The notes below the pieces were generated by a model. That model was not told where the DNA came from, ran no database searches, and saw nothing but the letters and a program-made list of their open reading frames with translations. From contig CAXULQ010000009.1 of assembly GCA_964251965.1 (NCBI GenBank), positions 62,001 through 126,000 on the forward strand: a stretch of 64,000 nucleotides of DNA, given 5' to 3'. The position numbers and the translations under genes were made by a program. Shown piece by piece: positions 33,814 through 42,400 of the stretch (the stretch's first letter is position 1; the number at the start of each line of letters is the position of its first letter). Source of the DNA: Mucilaginibacter_A sp964251965. Its GTDB lineage: Bacteria; Bacteroidota; Bacteroidia; Sphingobacteriales; Sphingobacteriaceae.

Positions 33814-34398
33814 ATGTCTGCAACACCTCTACAACAAGCTTTCGCAAAGTTCGACGCTTATAACGCAACCGATCCTAATACAGAAGAATCCGAAGGAAAA
33901 ACCTGCGCAAAAGAAGTATTATATGCAGAACGGATGACGAAAAAATTGAACGATTACGCGCCAAACGCATCGGAATACATGCAATTGGCCGTTCGTTGCC
34001 AGCATATTGGCCGTTGGGAAATTGCACGGAATTCTTATCCGATGGACCGGCCGGGATATTTAATGTGGAGAAGTCAGCTTAAAATACATCACACTAAAAT
34101 TGCCGGACCGATTTTGGTGGATTGCGGTTATGATGAAGAAACCATCAGCAAAGTAAAAGCTTTGCTGCTGAAGAAAAACCTCAGCCAAAACCCCGACACG
34201 CAATTGATTGAAGACGTAATCTGCCTCGTTTTTGTAGAATTTTATTTAGAGGATTTCATCAAAAAACACAGCGAAGAAAAAATGATCGACATTTTGAAAA
34301 AGACTTTGAAAAAGATTTCGCCGCGCGGGATTGAGGAAGCTTTAAAAATCAGCATGACAGATGAGGTGAAGGATTTAATTTTGAAAGCGGCTGCTTAA
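33814..34398 (+). CDS. DUF4202 protein
   Basis: 194 residues. LQQAFAKFDAYNATDPN at the start and AVRCQHIGRWEIARNSYPMDRPGYLMWRSQLKIHH in the middle are characteristic of DUF4202, with conserved Cys/His and acidic residues (CLVFVEFYLEDF) suggesting an HD-like helical metal fold (inference). Cytoplasmic, no signal. Single gene between divergent and downstream promoters; function unknown. Confidence 0.85.
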   Translation: MSATPLQQAFAKFDAYNATDPNTEESEGKTCAKEVLYAERMTKKLNDYAPNASEYMQLAVRCQHIGRWEIARNSYPMDRPGYLMWRSQLKIHHTKIAGPILVDCGYDEETISKVKALLLKKNLSQNPDTQLIEDVICLVFVEFYLEDFIKKHSEEKMIDILKKTLKKISPRGIEEALKISMTDEVKDLILKAAA

Positions 34399-34496
34399 AT
34401 ATCATAATTATTTGATCTAATTAATAATGACTTAGATCAAGCAAAACAAAATACTGGTAATGCTACTTTTACCTCCATAAATTTAATACCTTAAAC

Positions 34497-34919
34497 ATGA
34501 AAAGAAATGCAACCGCCGTTTGGAACGGTACCGGAAAAGATGGAAAAGGATTAGTAAGCACGCAAAGCGGCGTGTTAAAAGACAGTCAATATTCATTTAA
34601 AACCCGTTTTGAAGACGGCATCGGCACCAACCCGGAAGAACTGATTGCCGCGGCACACGCTGGCTGTTTTTCCATGAAACTGAGTTTTAATATTTCTGCG
34701 GAGAACATTACACCGGAAGAGATTTCTACCAAAGCCGATGTTAATTTAAACCCGGAAAAAGGCGAAATTGATACGATCCATTTAACGGTAAAAGTAAAAG
34801 CAAGCGGTTTATCACAGGAAAAATTTGATGCTTTGGTTGCAGATGCCAAAGAAAATTGCCCGGTTTCTAAAGTTTTAAAAGCTGCAGAAATTACAGTTAG
34901 TTCTGAATTGCTTTCTTGA
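34497..34919 (+). CDS. OsmC family peroxiredoxin
   Basis: 140 residues: MKRNATAVWNGTGKDGKGLVSTQSGVL at the N-terminus, peroxidatic Cys in AAAHAGCFSMKLSF and resolving Cys in AKENCPVSKVLKAAEITV. Reduces organic hydroperoxides with a dihydrolipoyl or thiol donor; homodimeric, cytoplasmic. Typical length. Preceded by a motif variant TAAAAGTAGCAT on the minus strand (34460-34471). Confidence 0.93.
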   Translation: MKRNATAVWNGTGKDGKGLVSTQSGVLKDSQYSFKTRFEDGIGTNPEELIAAAHAGCFSMKLSFNISAENITPEEISTKADVNLNPEKGEIDTIHLTVKVKASGLSQEKFDALVADAKENCPVSKVLKAAEITVSSELLS

Positions 34920-34954
34920 TTTTTCATAACGAGGTTGTTTAACCTTTTTATTTA

Positions 34955-35065
34955 AACGGGTTGAAACCCATTTCTATAAAATTGGCCGAACCTACGGTTC
35001 TATAAAAGCTGCAATTGCAGAAGCGTAGCTTCGGTACAGCTTGTAGCAACGGGTTTTAACCCGTT
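34955..35065. repeat. AACGGGTT intergenic inverted repeat element
   Basis: Outer arms AACGGGTTGAAACCC (34955-34969) and GGGTTTTAACCCGTT (35051-35065) match at 14 of 15; the inside holds smaller palindromic pieces (CCGAACC..GGTTC, GAAGC..GCTTC). A pattern I associate with dispersed intergenic repeats in Sphingobacteria. A dispersed-motif variant follows at 35079-35090. Confidence 0.65.
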
Positions 35066-35237
35066 GATATTAGCCCGATAAAAGAAACATGTTAAAAAAC
35101 AAATGAATAAGTTTAAAACAACTTCAATAACTAATATGAAAAGTGGGGCTGAAAAGCTTCAATTTTTTATGCTTGATTTTTGATCTTCCGGTCTTTCTGA
35201 CTTTTCGGACTTTCCGACTCCTAATCTATTTTTGCAG

Positions 35238-36224
35238 ATGATCCTGCCGCAGCAAAACACCATTTTTTCTATTGCAAACGAAGCAACTTTTTTAGAAAAT
35301 GCTTTGCAGGTTTTTCGTTTCCAGGCAGAAAACTGCGCGGTTTACAAATCTTATTTATCGCATTTAAAAATCAACCCGCAGGAAATTGAAACGCTGGAGG
35401 AAATACCTTTTTTACCGATAGAATTTTTTAAAACGCATACAGTTCTCAGCAATACTTATCTTCCGGAAATTACTTTTTCCAGTTCCGGCACAACCGGAAC
35501 CACGACGAGCCAACATTTGGTTACCGATGTTTCCTGGTATCAAAAAAGTTTTAGAAAAGGTTTCGAGTTGTTTTACGGCGACCTAAAAAACTACTCTTTT
35601 TTGGCTTTGCTGCCTTCCTATTTGGAGCGTTCCGGTTCTTCTCTGATTTATATGGTGGAAGATATTATTGCGGGGACAGAAAATCCAAATAGCGGTTTTT
35701 ATCTTTATAATAATCAGGAACTTTACCAGAAACTGCTTAAATTGCAACAAAAAAAACAACCCACCATTTTAATCGGCGTTACGTTTGCTTTGCTGGATTT
35801 TATCGAAAAATTTGAGCTTGATTTTCCCGAATTGATCGTTATGGAAACTGGCGGCATGAAAGGCCGGCGCAAAGAAATGATCCGCGAAGAACTGCACGAA
35901 ACGCTTTGCCAGGGTTTTTGCGTGCCCGCAATCCACTCGGAATATGGCATGACGGAACTGCTTTCGCAAGCGTATTCGCTGGGCGAAGGTTTGTTCCATT
36001 GTGTTCCCTGGATGAAAATTTTGATCCGCGATACCAACGATCCGTTCAGCATTCTTCCCAACGGAAAAACCGGTGGCATTAACGTGATCGATCTGGCCAA
36101 TATCAATTCCTGCTCTTTTATTGCCACGCAGGATTTGGGTAAAATCCATAGCAATAGCATGTTTGAAGTTTTAGGCCGGTTTGATTTTTCGGACATCCGC
36201 GGCTGTAACTTACTGGTTGGCTGA
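35238..36224 (+). CDS. LuxE-like acyl-protein synthetase
   Basis: 328 residues from ATG 35238 (MILPQQNTIF). ANL-superfamily adenylating fold of the LuxE/acyl-protein synthetase type: FLPIEFFKTHTVLS, nucleotide loop TFSSSGTTGTTTSQH, MKGRRKEMIREELHETL, and HSEYGMTELLSQAYS. LuxE activates fatty acids and passes them to the LuxC reductase; a LuxC-like gene starts this window, 35 kb away. The light-producing luciferase genes are not seen, so another aldehyde use is likely. Its stop overlaps a motif copy by one base. Confidence 0.85.
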   Translation: MILPQQNTIFSIANEATFLENALQVFRFQAENCAVYKSYLSHLKINPQEIETLEEIPFLPIEFFKTHTVLSNTYLPEITFSSSGTTGTTTSQHLVTDVSWYQKSFRKGFELFYGDLKNYSFLALLPSYLERSGSSLIYMVEDIIAGTENPNSGFYLYNNQELYQKLLKLQQKKQPTILIGVTFALLDFIEKFELDFPELIVMETGGMKGRRKEMIREELHETLCQGFCVPAIHSEYGMTELLSQAYSLGEGLFHCVPWMKILIRDTNDPFSILPNGKTGGINVIDLANINSCSFIATQDLGKIHSNSMFEVLGRFDFSDIRGCNLLVG

Positions 36225-36309
36225 TGCTTCTTTTAGCAGCTAAAAATTGGTGTTTCAGTTCTGTCTTTTCAAGTTTCGGTCTTTGCAACTTCCTTCAATG
36301 CTTCTTTTA
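36224..36309 (-). repeat. Two direct copies of the dispersed motif
   Basis: ATGCTTCTTTTAGCAGCTAA (from 36224) and ATGCTTCTTTTAGCATACAA (from 36298), both followed by AAATTGG-type sequence, form a 74-bp-spaced direct repeat in the promoter region of the PH/SHOCT gene. Both read as TAAAAGAAGCAT on the minus strand. Confidence 0.7.
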
Positions 36310-36336
36310 GCATACAAAAATTGGGGTTGTTTATGC

Positions 36337-36344
36337 TATTTTTG
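36337..36344 (+). promoter_or_regulatory. Predicted -7 box for the PH/SHOCT gene
   Basis: TATTTTTG fits TAnnTTTG, 19 bases upstream of the ATG at 36364; TTGG at 36321 lies rather close for a -33 box. Confidence 0.4.
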
Positions 36345-36363
36345 CCGGATAAATTTCCAAAAA

Positions 36364-36993
36364 ATGATCGAACAGTTTCTGAAAGACCAGCAAGAGCCGA
36401 AAGCCGTTGAAAAAGTTTATTCCCGTTTAAATGATTTACTTAATGCTGGCGAAGAGATTATTTACATCGCCGTGCAAAAGAAACCGCTGGTTAATATTAC
36501 GCCGGATTGTGTGGCGATCACCAATAAACGTATTTTCTTTTTTACGGCTGCAAACCTGGGACTTTCTATCAAGTTTTTGGATTTTGTGTGGAAAGATGTT
36601 GTCGAAGTTAAAATTAAAGAAGAGTTGCTGGGCGCAGTTTTCAGCATCAAAACTTTAAACGGTGCCGAAACCAGCGTTGATTTTTTACCGAAAGTACAAG
36701 CGAGAAAGTTGTACCAGTACGGACAGGAACGCGAGCAAACCGAACGCGAAGAACGCCGCCAGCGCGATATGGAAGAGAAAAGGGCTGCATCAGGGTCGAT
36801 TCATGCTGATTTGCCAAGATTCACTTCAACCCATAACCAACCGGAACCTGTTGCTGCGCCAAAACCAGCCGAAGAAGTTAAACCAGACGAACTGACTTCG
36901 AAATTAAAAAAGCTGAAAATGCTGTTTGATAACGGTTTGATTACGCAGGAAGAATATAATCAGAAAAAGTTGGAGTTGCTGAGTGAGTTGTAG
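36364..36993 (+). CDS. Bacterial PH-like domain protein with C-terminal SHOCT domain
   Basis: 209 residues. A PH-like domain (~40-125: EEIIYIAVQKKPLVNITPDCVAITNKRIFFFTAANL... FLDFVWKDVVEVKIKEELLGAVFSI), a strongly charged helix (YQYGQEREQTEREERRQRDMEEKRA), a proline-rich linker, and a SHOCT oligomerisation motif (SKLKKLKMLFDNGLITQEEYNQKKLELLSEL). Cytoplasmic, probably a membrane- or polymer-binding oligomer. The second half has a truncated duplicate 0.4 kb downstream. Confidence 0.85.
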   Translation: MIEQFLKDQQEPKAVEKVYSRLNDLLNAGEEIIYIAVQKKPLVNITPDCVAITNKRIFFFTAANLGLSIKFLDFVWKDVVEVKIKEELLGAVFSIKTLNGAETSVDFLPKVQARKLYQYGQEREQTEREERRQRDMEEKRAASGSIHADLPRFTSTHNQPEPVAAPKPAEEVKPDELTSKLKKLKMLFDNGLITQEEYNQKKLELLSEL

Positions 36994-36996
36994 AAA

Positions 36997-37275
36997 TTAC
37001 ATACTAAGTCTTACCAACATCGCTGAAATTAAAATCAAAATAATCACTGCAAAAAATAAAAGCTGGATAGTTTCTATTCTTCTTTTATTGATTTCCAAAA
37101 AAAATTCAGTTTTAAGTTTTGCTAATTCCAACTTCCTATTTGTATCAAATGTATTTAGATTTAAGGTGAGTTGATTTTCAATTTTAGCTCCAATAAATTT
37201 CGTCAGAACTATTGCCTGTTCTTCGCCAACTTTCTCTTTTAAAATTTGAAATAACTGAATTTCTGAAACTTGCAT
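36997..37275 (-). CDS. Small coiled-coil membrane protein (DUF1640-like)
   Basis: 92 residues from ATG 37275 (MQVSEIQLFQIL). Helical with heptads (KIENQLTLNLNTFDTNRKLELAKLKTEFFLEINKRRIETI) followed by one C-terminal membrane helix (IQLLFFAVIILILISAMLV). Same layout as DUF1640/MCU-regulator-like small proteins. Converges on the PH/SHOCT gene with a 3-base gap. It lies between two homologous segments, so it may have been carried in by the rearrangement. Confidence 0.6.
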   Translation of the reverse strand: MQVSEIQLFQILKEKVGEEQAIVLTKFIGAKIENQLTLNLNTFDTNRKLELAKLKTEFFLEINKRRIETIQLLFFAVIILILISAMLVRLSM

Positions 37276-37299
37276 ATCCAAACTTACAAAAAAATATTA

Positions 37300-37368
37300 T
37301 TACTTCACGATTAACAAAAAGTAGTTCTTCTTACCTTTTTGTACCACCAGATATTTCTGGCTGATCAA
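37300..37368 (-). pseudogene. 3' fragment of tyrosyl-tRNA synthetase
   Basis: A 22-codon open piece ending in TAA: LISQKYLVVQKGKKNYFLLIVK. The sequence KYLxVQKGKKNYFL is what I recognise as the S4-type C-terminus of Bacteroidetes TyrS. The reading frame is fused at 37368 directly to the truncated SHOCT copy on the other strand, so it is a rearrangement scar rather than a gene. Confidence 0.55.
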
Positions 37369-37593
37369 ATTTTTTACCGAAAGTACAAGCGAGAAAGTTG
37401 TACCAGTACGGACAGGAACGCGAGCAAATCGAACGCGAAGAACGCCGCCAGCGCGATATGGAAGAGAAAGGCGCGGCTTCGGGGACGATTCATCCCGATA
37501 TGTCTAAATTTACGGCAACTGCACCAACCCAACCTGTTGCCACACTAAAACCAATTGAAGAGGTTAAGCCGGACGAACTGACTGCCAAATTAA
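37369..37593 (+). pseudogene. Truncated second copy of the PH/SHOCT gene
   Basis: Homologous to about 36682-36910: FLPKVQARKLYQYGQEREQ, REERRQRDMEEK, and the linker ending EEVKPDELTAKL, close to identical in the charged helix and more diverged in the linker. It lacks the whole PH domain on the left (junction with a tyrS scrap) and the SHOCT motif on the right, where MITE copy C is inserted after TAKL. No start codon or promoter of its own. Confidence 0.8.
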
Positions 37594-37837
37594 GAGCCTG
37601 TTTAAATTTCTATCAGAACGATTCATGATGCTTCTTTTATACCCATAAATTTTGTTTCTATGCTGAAAGTATATGTAGAGATGAATTGTAACTATGCAAA
37701 TAGCATCATAGGTGCTTCCGATAATTGAACAATTTTTAGGAAGCACCTACGGAGCTTGGTTCAAATCACAAAATAGCTCTATAAACAGGTAGCTCCTACA
37801 GAGCTAAAAAGCTTACGGACAAAATTTAAACACGCTC
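37594..37837. mobile_element. MITE copy C (244 bp) carrying a nested hairpin
   Basis: Left end GAGCCTGTTTAAATTT (37594-37609), right end AAATTTAAACACGCTC (ending 37837), flanked by TAA on both sides. The left inner motif (37628-37639) is intact, but the right inner arm is replaced by a foreign palindromic segment: TAGGTGCTTCC (37709-37719) facing GGAAGCACCTA (37739-37749) perfectly, plus AGCTC-rich repeats. It interrupts the duplicated SHOCT gene. Confidence 0.75.
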
Positions 37838-38038
37838 TAAGATTTTAGGCGAAGTACTTAAAATAGTAACATGGTGAAGTAATGAAAATATTATTTTTCA
37901 TTCTTAAACAAGCGTATTCTGTATTTGGCAGAAAACGCTACTTTTCGAAGTGACTTTGAAAGGGATATTTGAAGCAAACAACCTATTAAAGTAAATTTGA
38001 ATGTGTAAGTACTGATCATCATTAAAAGGCGACAAAAT

Positions 38039-38587
38039 TTACCTTGTGCCGAAATCGTAAATATATTCTGGAAACATTCGATTGATTTGCGTTTGGATAT
38101 GCTTTATTTTTTTAATAAATAAGCAGCTAAAAACAAATACTACTACACTTACTGGAGTGATAACAATCCAAAATAGGATGGATGTATCTGGAATATACAA
38201 CAAATAAAAGGCTAAACCTTCGCATAGGAGAATTATAAATGTTATCGAATTGTTTAATATTAAATTTCGCTGATTTTTTAGGTGCTGTTTTAAAACAAGA
38301 ATTACAACTCCTAATTTCGATTGATTTAATTGTTGTATTGAATTTCTTTTCCAAAGGATAAATTTTGAAAAAAGGGAAAACAGAAAAATGATGTTCATCG
38401 CCAGAAGTACGTGATTTGGGTTTACACCATTCAGGTTTCTATAACTTTTATAAACTGATAAGATCAAAAAGGCACAAGCCCATATAGACCAGATATTAAA
38501 CATTGTTATTTGCCGGTTTAATTTTTTTTGCTGCTCGGCTATTTGTTTTACTTGAGTTATAAGTAAAGCAGATACTGTTTCTATCAT
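38039..38587 (-). CDS. Small membrane protein with four hydrophobic segments
   Basis: 182 residues. N-terminal amphipathic helix (LLITQVKQIAEQQKKLNRQITMF), then segments IWSIWACAFLILSVY, HVLLAMNIIFLFSLFSKFIL, SITFIILLCEGLAFYLLYI and SILFWIVITPVSVVVFVFSCLFI, ending in a short charged helix. No family recognised. Isolated between a MITE and a gene-free stretch, low GC, possibly acquired. Confidence 0.55.
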   Translation of the reverse strand: MIETVSALLITQVKQIAEQQKKLNRQITMFNIWSIWACAFLILSVYKSYRNLNGVNPNHVLLAMNIIFLFSLFSKFILWKRNSIQQLNQSKLGVVILVLKQHLKNQRNLILNNSITFIILLCEGLAFYLLYIPDTSILFWIVITPVSVVVFVFSCLFIKKIKHIQTQINRMFPEYIYDFGTR

Positions 38588-38845
38588 ATATTTTTAACTT
38601 GTAGGATTAAAAGAAAATCACATCTATTAGGAGTTAGCCGCCGGACTTGAATATAATTTTTCCTTGTTAAAAATGTATGATAATAAGTAGTTGGTTATCT
38701 GATTTAATCGAAATAAATTCATTTTTAATTATTCCCCATAAGGTTTTAAAGAATAATTTATAGTTCTGCCAAAAAAAATGCCTAAAAGTTAATACAGTTT
38801 ATAATGAGCTATCTCTTAGATACTTGTATTAAAACGGGTACAAGC

Positions 38846-38892
38846 ATACTGATAAAAAAGCCTTTCAATTTGAAAAGCTTTTTTATCAGTAT
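38846..38892. terminator. Strong orphan hairpin (terminator-like)
   Basis: Arms of 21 bases (ATACTGATAAAAAAGC.. and ..GCTTTTTTATCAGTAT) with one mismatch around the 5-base loop AATTT. A- and T-rich arms could end transcription in either direction, yet no gene points into it from within 250 bases on the plus side; the nearest is the minus-strand membrane gene running away from it. Confidence 0.5.
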
Positions 38893-39170
38893 GGAAATAA
38901 AACAGCCTTGAACTGATTACAAACTTATTTAATCAAAAATGATTAAGATTTGAATTATTGATATTAAATGTCCAACCTAATTACATGTTTGTAGAAGGTT
39001 GAAAAGCAATTTCCATTACTTAAAAGATATTATCTATAACAAGTATCCTTGGCCGTAAAATCTAAGTGAAAAGCAAATCAGTTTTTCCTTTAGATTTATA
39101 AGCCCTTTTCCATTGGAAAAATATTTCCCTGGAAATCCTGTAATATCTACATACTTTAGTGATGTTTCTG

Positions 39171-39287
39171 ATGCTTCTTTTATCACCTGAAATTATCAGG
39201 TTTCCGTATTCTTTTACATGTTCCCTCTCCTGTAAAGCGGTTAGGGCTAAATCTCCGGCACCTAATTTACCTGCCTAAAAGAAGCAT
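39171..39287. repeat. Facing pair of dispersed motifs without MITE ends
   Basis: ATGCTTCTTTTATCACCTGA at 39171 and TAAAAGAAGCAT at 39276-39287 face each other 93 bases apart. The geometry is that of the MITE interior, but GAGCC termini are not detectable, so it is either an end-less derivative or two independent motif copies. Confidence 0.6.
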
Positions 39288-39486
39288 CCTTATCAATTCG
39301 GAGCACTCGGTATTATGACATAAAATAAACATTTTATACCCGGTTATTTTGTCGTAAACAATTCACTGTCTTTTCTTTACGATTAGCCTTCCGCTTTCAA
39401 AATCTATTAAAAAAGATAACGTATAAAAATTTTGTGCGTATAACAAAGCTGTTTACATAACCTAATTATAATGGTTTAAACCATCA

Positions 39487-42400
39487 ATGCACTTCACCTT
39501 TATTTTCAAAAAAACAATTATTTGTTTTGCTTTTTTCTTGTTTGCCGCACCTGCTGCTTTTTCTCAGCACAAGGCAATTAAATTTGAGCACATCAGCGTT
39601 TCTGAAGGTATTTCCCAAATAAACATCAGCTGCATTTTCCAGGACAGTCATGGTTTTATGTGGTTTGGGACGAGGGACGGCCTAAACCGTTACGACGGGT
39701 ACAATTTCACTATTTACAGGTACGATCCTAAGAACAGCAATACCATCAGCAATGATTTTATCCAGGATATAACCGAAGATAAAAGCGGAAATATCTGGAT
39801 TGCGACACAAGTTGCGGGCATCAATAAATTTGACGTCAGGACAGAGCGGTTTACCAGGTTTTTGCATGATAACCGTAATGCCAACAGTATTTCGGACAAT
39901 ACAGTAAACAAAATTTTGCTGGATGAGGAAGATAATTTATGGATAGCTACCCAAAGCGGCGGCTTAGATTACTACAATACCAAAAAGAACTATTTTAAGC
40001 ATTACTTACACTCGGGCACCGATTTAAAAAGTGTTAGCGATAATAGCATCCTAACCGTTTCAGAAGATTATAAAAACCGGTTATGGATAGGCACACGTAC
40101 CGGAGGGGTAAACCTGTTTGATAAAAAAACACAGAGCTTTACCAGGTTTCTTCATAACGATAAAAACCCGGCTTCTGTGTCCGACAACAATATAACCGCT
40201 ATTTTTGAAGATACCGGACACCGTATCTGGATCGGTACGCAAGAAAAAGGGCTTAACCTGTTTGATGAAAAAAGTAAAACTTTCCGCAGGTTTTTATACG
40301 ATAAAAATAACCCTGCAAGTTTAGCGGGCAACCATGTGCTTTGCATAAACCAGGACAGTAATGGCAATTTATGGGTAGCCGCAGAAAACGGGGGCATCAG
40401 CATACTGAACAAAGGGGCAAACCATTTTGATAACTACGCCCATGATGATGTAGACAATAACAGTTTAAGCGGAAATTCTATTTATGCCATCACCAAAGAT
40501 AAACTGGGGAACATGTGGCTGGGCGCATTTAGCGCCGGGGTTAACCTTTTTAAAAAAAGTACGGAGAAATTTGTGCATTACCGGCACAATGCATCGGCAA
40601 ATAGTTTATCCAACAATTTTGTGCTCAACTTAGCTGAAGATGCAGCAGGTAATATCTGGGTAGCTACAGATGGCGGCGGGCTAAATAAATTTGACCCTCA
40701 AAAAGGCACTTTTACTGCATTGAAGCAGCAAGAAAACGGCCGGGGTATTGCCGGTAATTATGTAATTAACATTGCCGAAGATAGCAGCCGTAATTTATGG
40801 GTCGGGACGTGGGCAAATGGTATAAGTGTATTAAATGAAGCTACCAGGCGGATTACCAATTATAAACACAACCCTGCCGACCCTAACAGCTTAGGCGGTA
40901 ATAACATCTATACGATTATACATACCAGGGATAAAAATACCTGGATCGGCACCTTTAACGACGGGCTGAGCATGTATAACAGTAAAACAAAAACTTTTAA
41001 ATCTTACCGGTTTGATGTTAAAAACCCGAAAAGCCTGGCCAGCGAACGCATATTTGCTTTGCTGGAAGACAGGCATAATAACCTGTGGGTTGCCAATTAC
41101 GATTCTGGGATGGATTTGCTGGACCGTAAAACAAATACGTTTACCCACTTCCGGCATAATGAAAAAACAAACAGTATCAGTAACAACTCGGTAACGGATT
41201 TATTTGAAGACCATAAAGGAAACTTATGGATCAGTACTTTTTCGGGTTTAAATTTATTCAATACGCAAACACGCAAGTTTAAAGTATTTACAAAAAAAGA
41301 TGGCTTGCCAAGCGACATTATCTATGCAGTTAGGGAAGATAAAAAAGGCAGGCTGTGGATTAGTTCAAACACGGGTATATCCATGTACAACCCGGTTAAT
41401 AATAAATTTGAAAATTATACAACAGAAGATGGCTTGCAGGCTTCCGAATTTAAAGGCCATTCTGCTTTACAAAGCCGCAGCGGCACCCTGTATTTCGGCG
41501 GCGTTAACGGTTTTAATGCTTTTGACCCCGAAAAAATAACAAAAGAAAAAGGCTTTTCCCCTGTTGTGATCACCAGTTTCCAATTGTTTAACAAACATTT
41601 GACCATTGCAAAAAACAGTAGCGATCCCTGTCCGCTAAAACAAAATATTTCTTACACCAAATCTATTACACTTTCTTATAACCAGTCTTTTATCTCGCTG
41701 GAATATGCAGCCCTTGATTATGCTTCGGCAGATAAAAAAGAATATGCTTTTATGTTAGAAGGTTTCGAAAAAGACTGGAATTATGTGGGCAGGCGTAACA
41801 TGGCTTCCTACACCAATTTACCGCCCGGTGATTACAATTTCAAAATAAAATATAAAAACAGTGCAGGTATCTGGTCGCCGCCAACGCCCGGCCTGCAAAT
41901 TATCATCCGCCCACCATTCTGGGCCACGTGGTGGTTTAGGGTTATTGCCGTAGGTGCTATTGTTTGCATGGCTTACGCCTTGTATAAAAGCCGTGTCCGC
42001 CAGATCGAGGCGCAAAAAGCCTTGCTGGAGGAGCAGGTAACAGAACGGACCGCGGAAGTGAACAAACAGGCCGGGGACCTGAAGGGGCTGAACAAGGACC
42101 TGCTGGCCAAGTCCGAAGAGCTGGGGCTGCTCAACAAACAGCTGGTAAGCCAGACGCAGGAGGCAGAAAAGGCCAACCAGGCCAAAAGTATTTTCTTGGC
42201 CACCATGAGCCACGAGATTCGTACCCCGATGAACGGCGTGCTGGGCATGGCCTCGCTTTTGAACGAAACCAGGCTCGATCCCGAGCAATACGAATTTACA
42301 CAGACTATCCTGCACAGCGGCGAGGCCCTGCTGAACGTGATCAACGACATCCTCGACTTTTCCAAGATCGAGTCGGGCAAAATGGAGCTTGACCCGCACC

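Larger units (their letters stand above)
38588..39486. other. 900-bp gene-free region upstream of the hybrid sensor kinase
   Basis: AT-rich, no open frame of note. Holds a very strong orphan hairpin (38846-38892) and a facing pair of dispersed motifs (39171 and 39287). The last ~150 bases presumably contain the kinase promoter, but no clear TAnnTTTG box was found. Confidence 0.6.
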
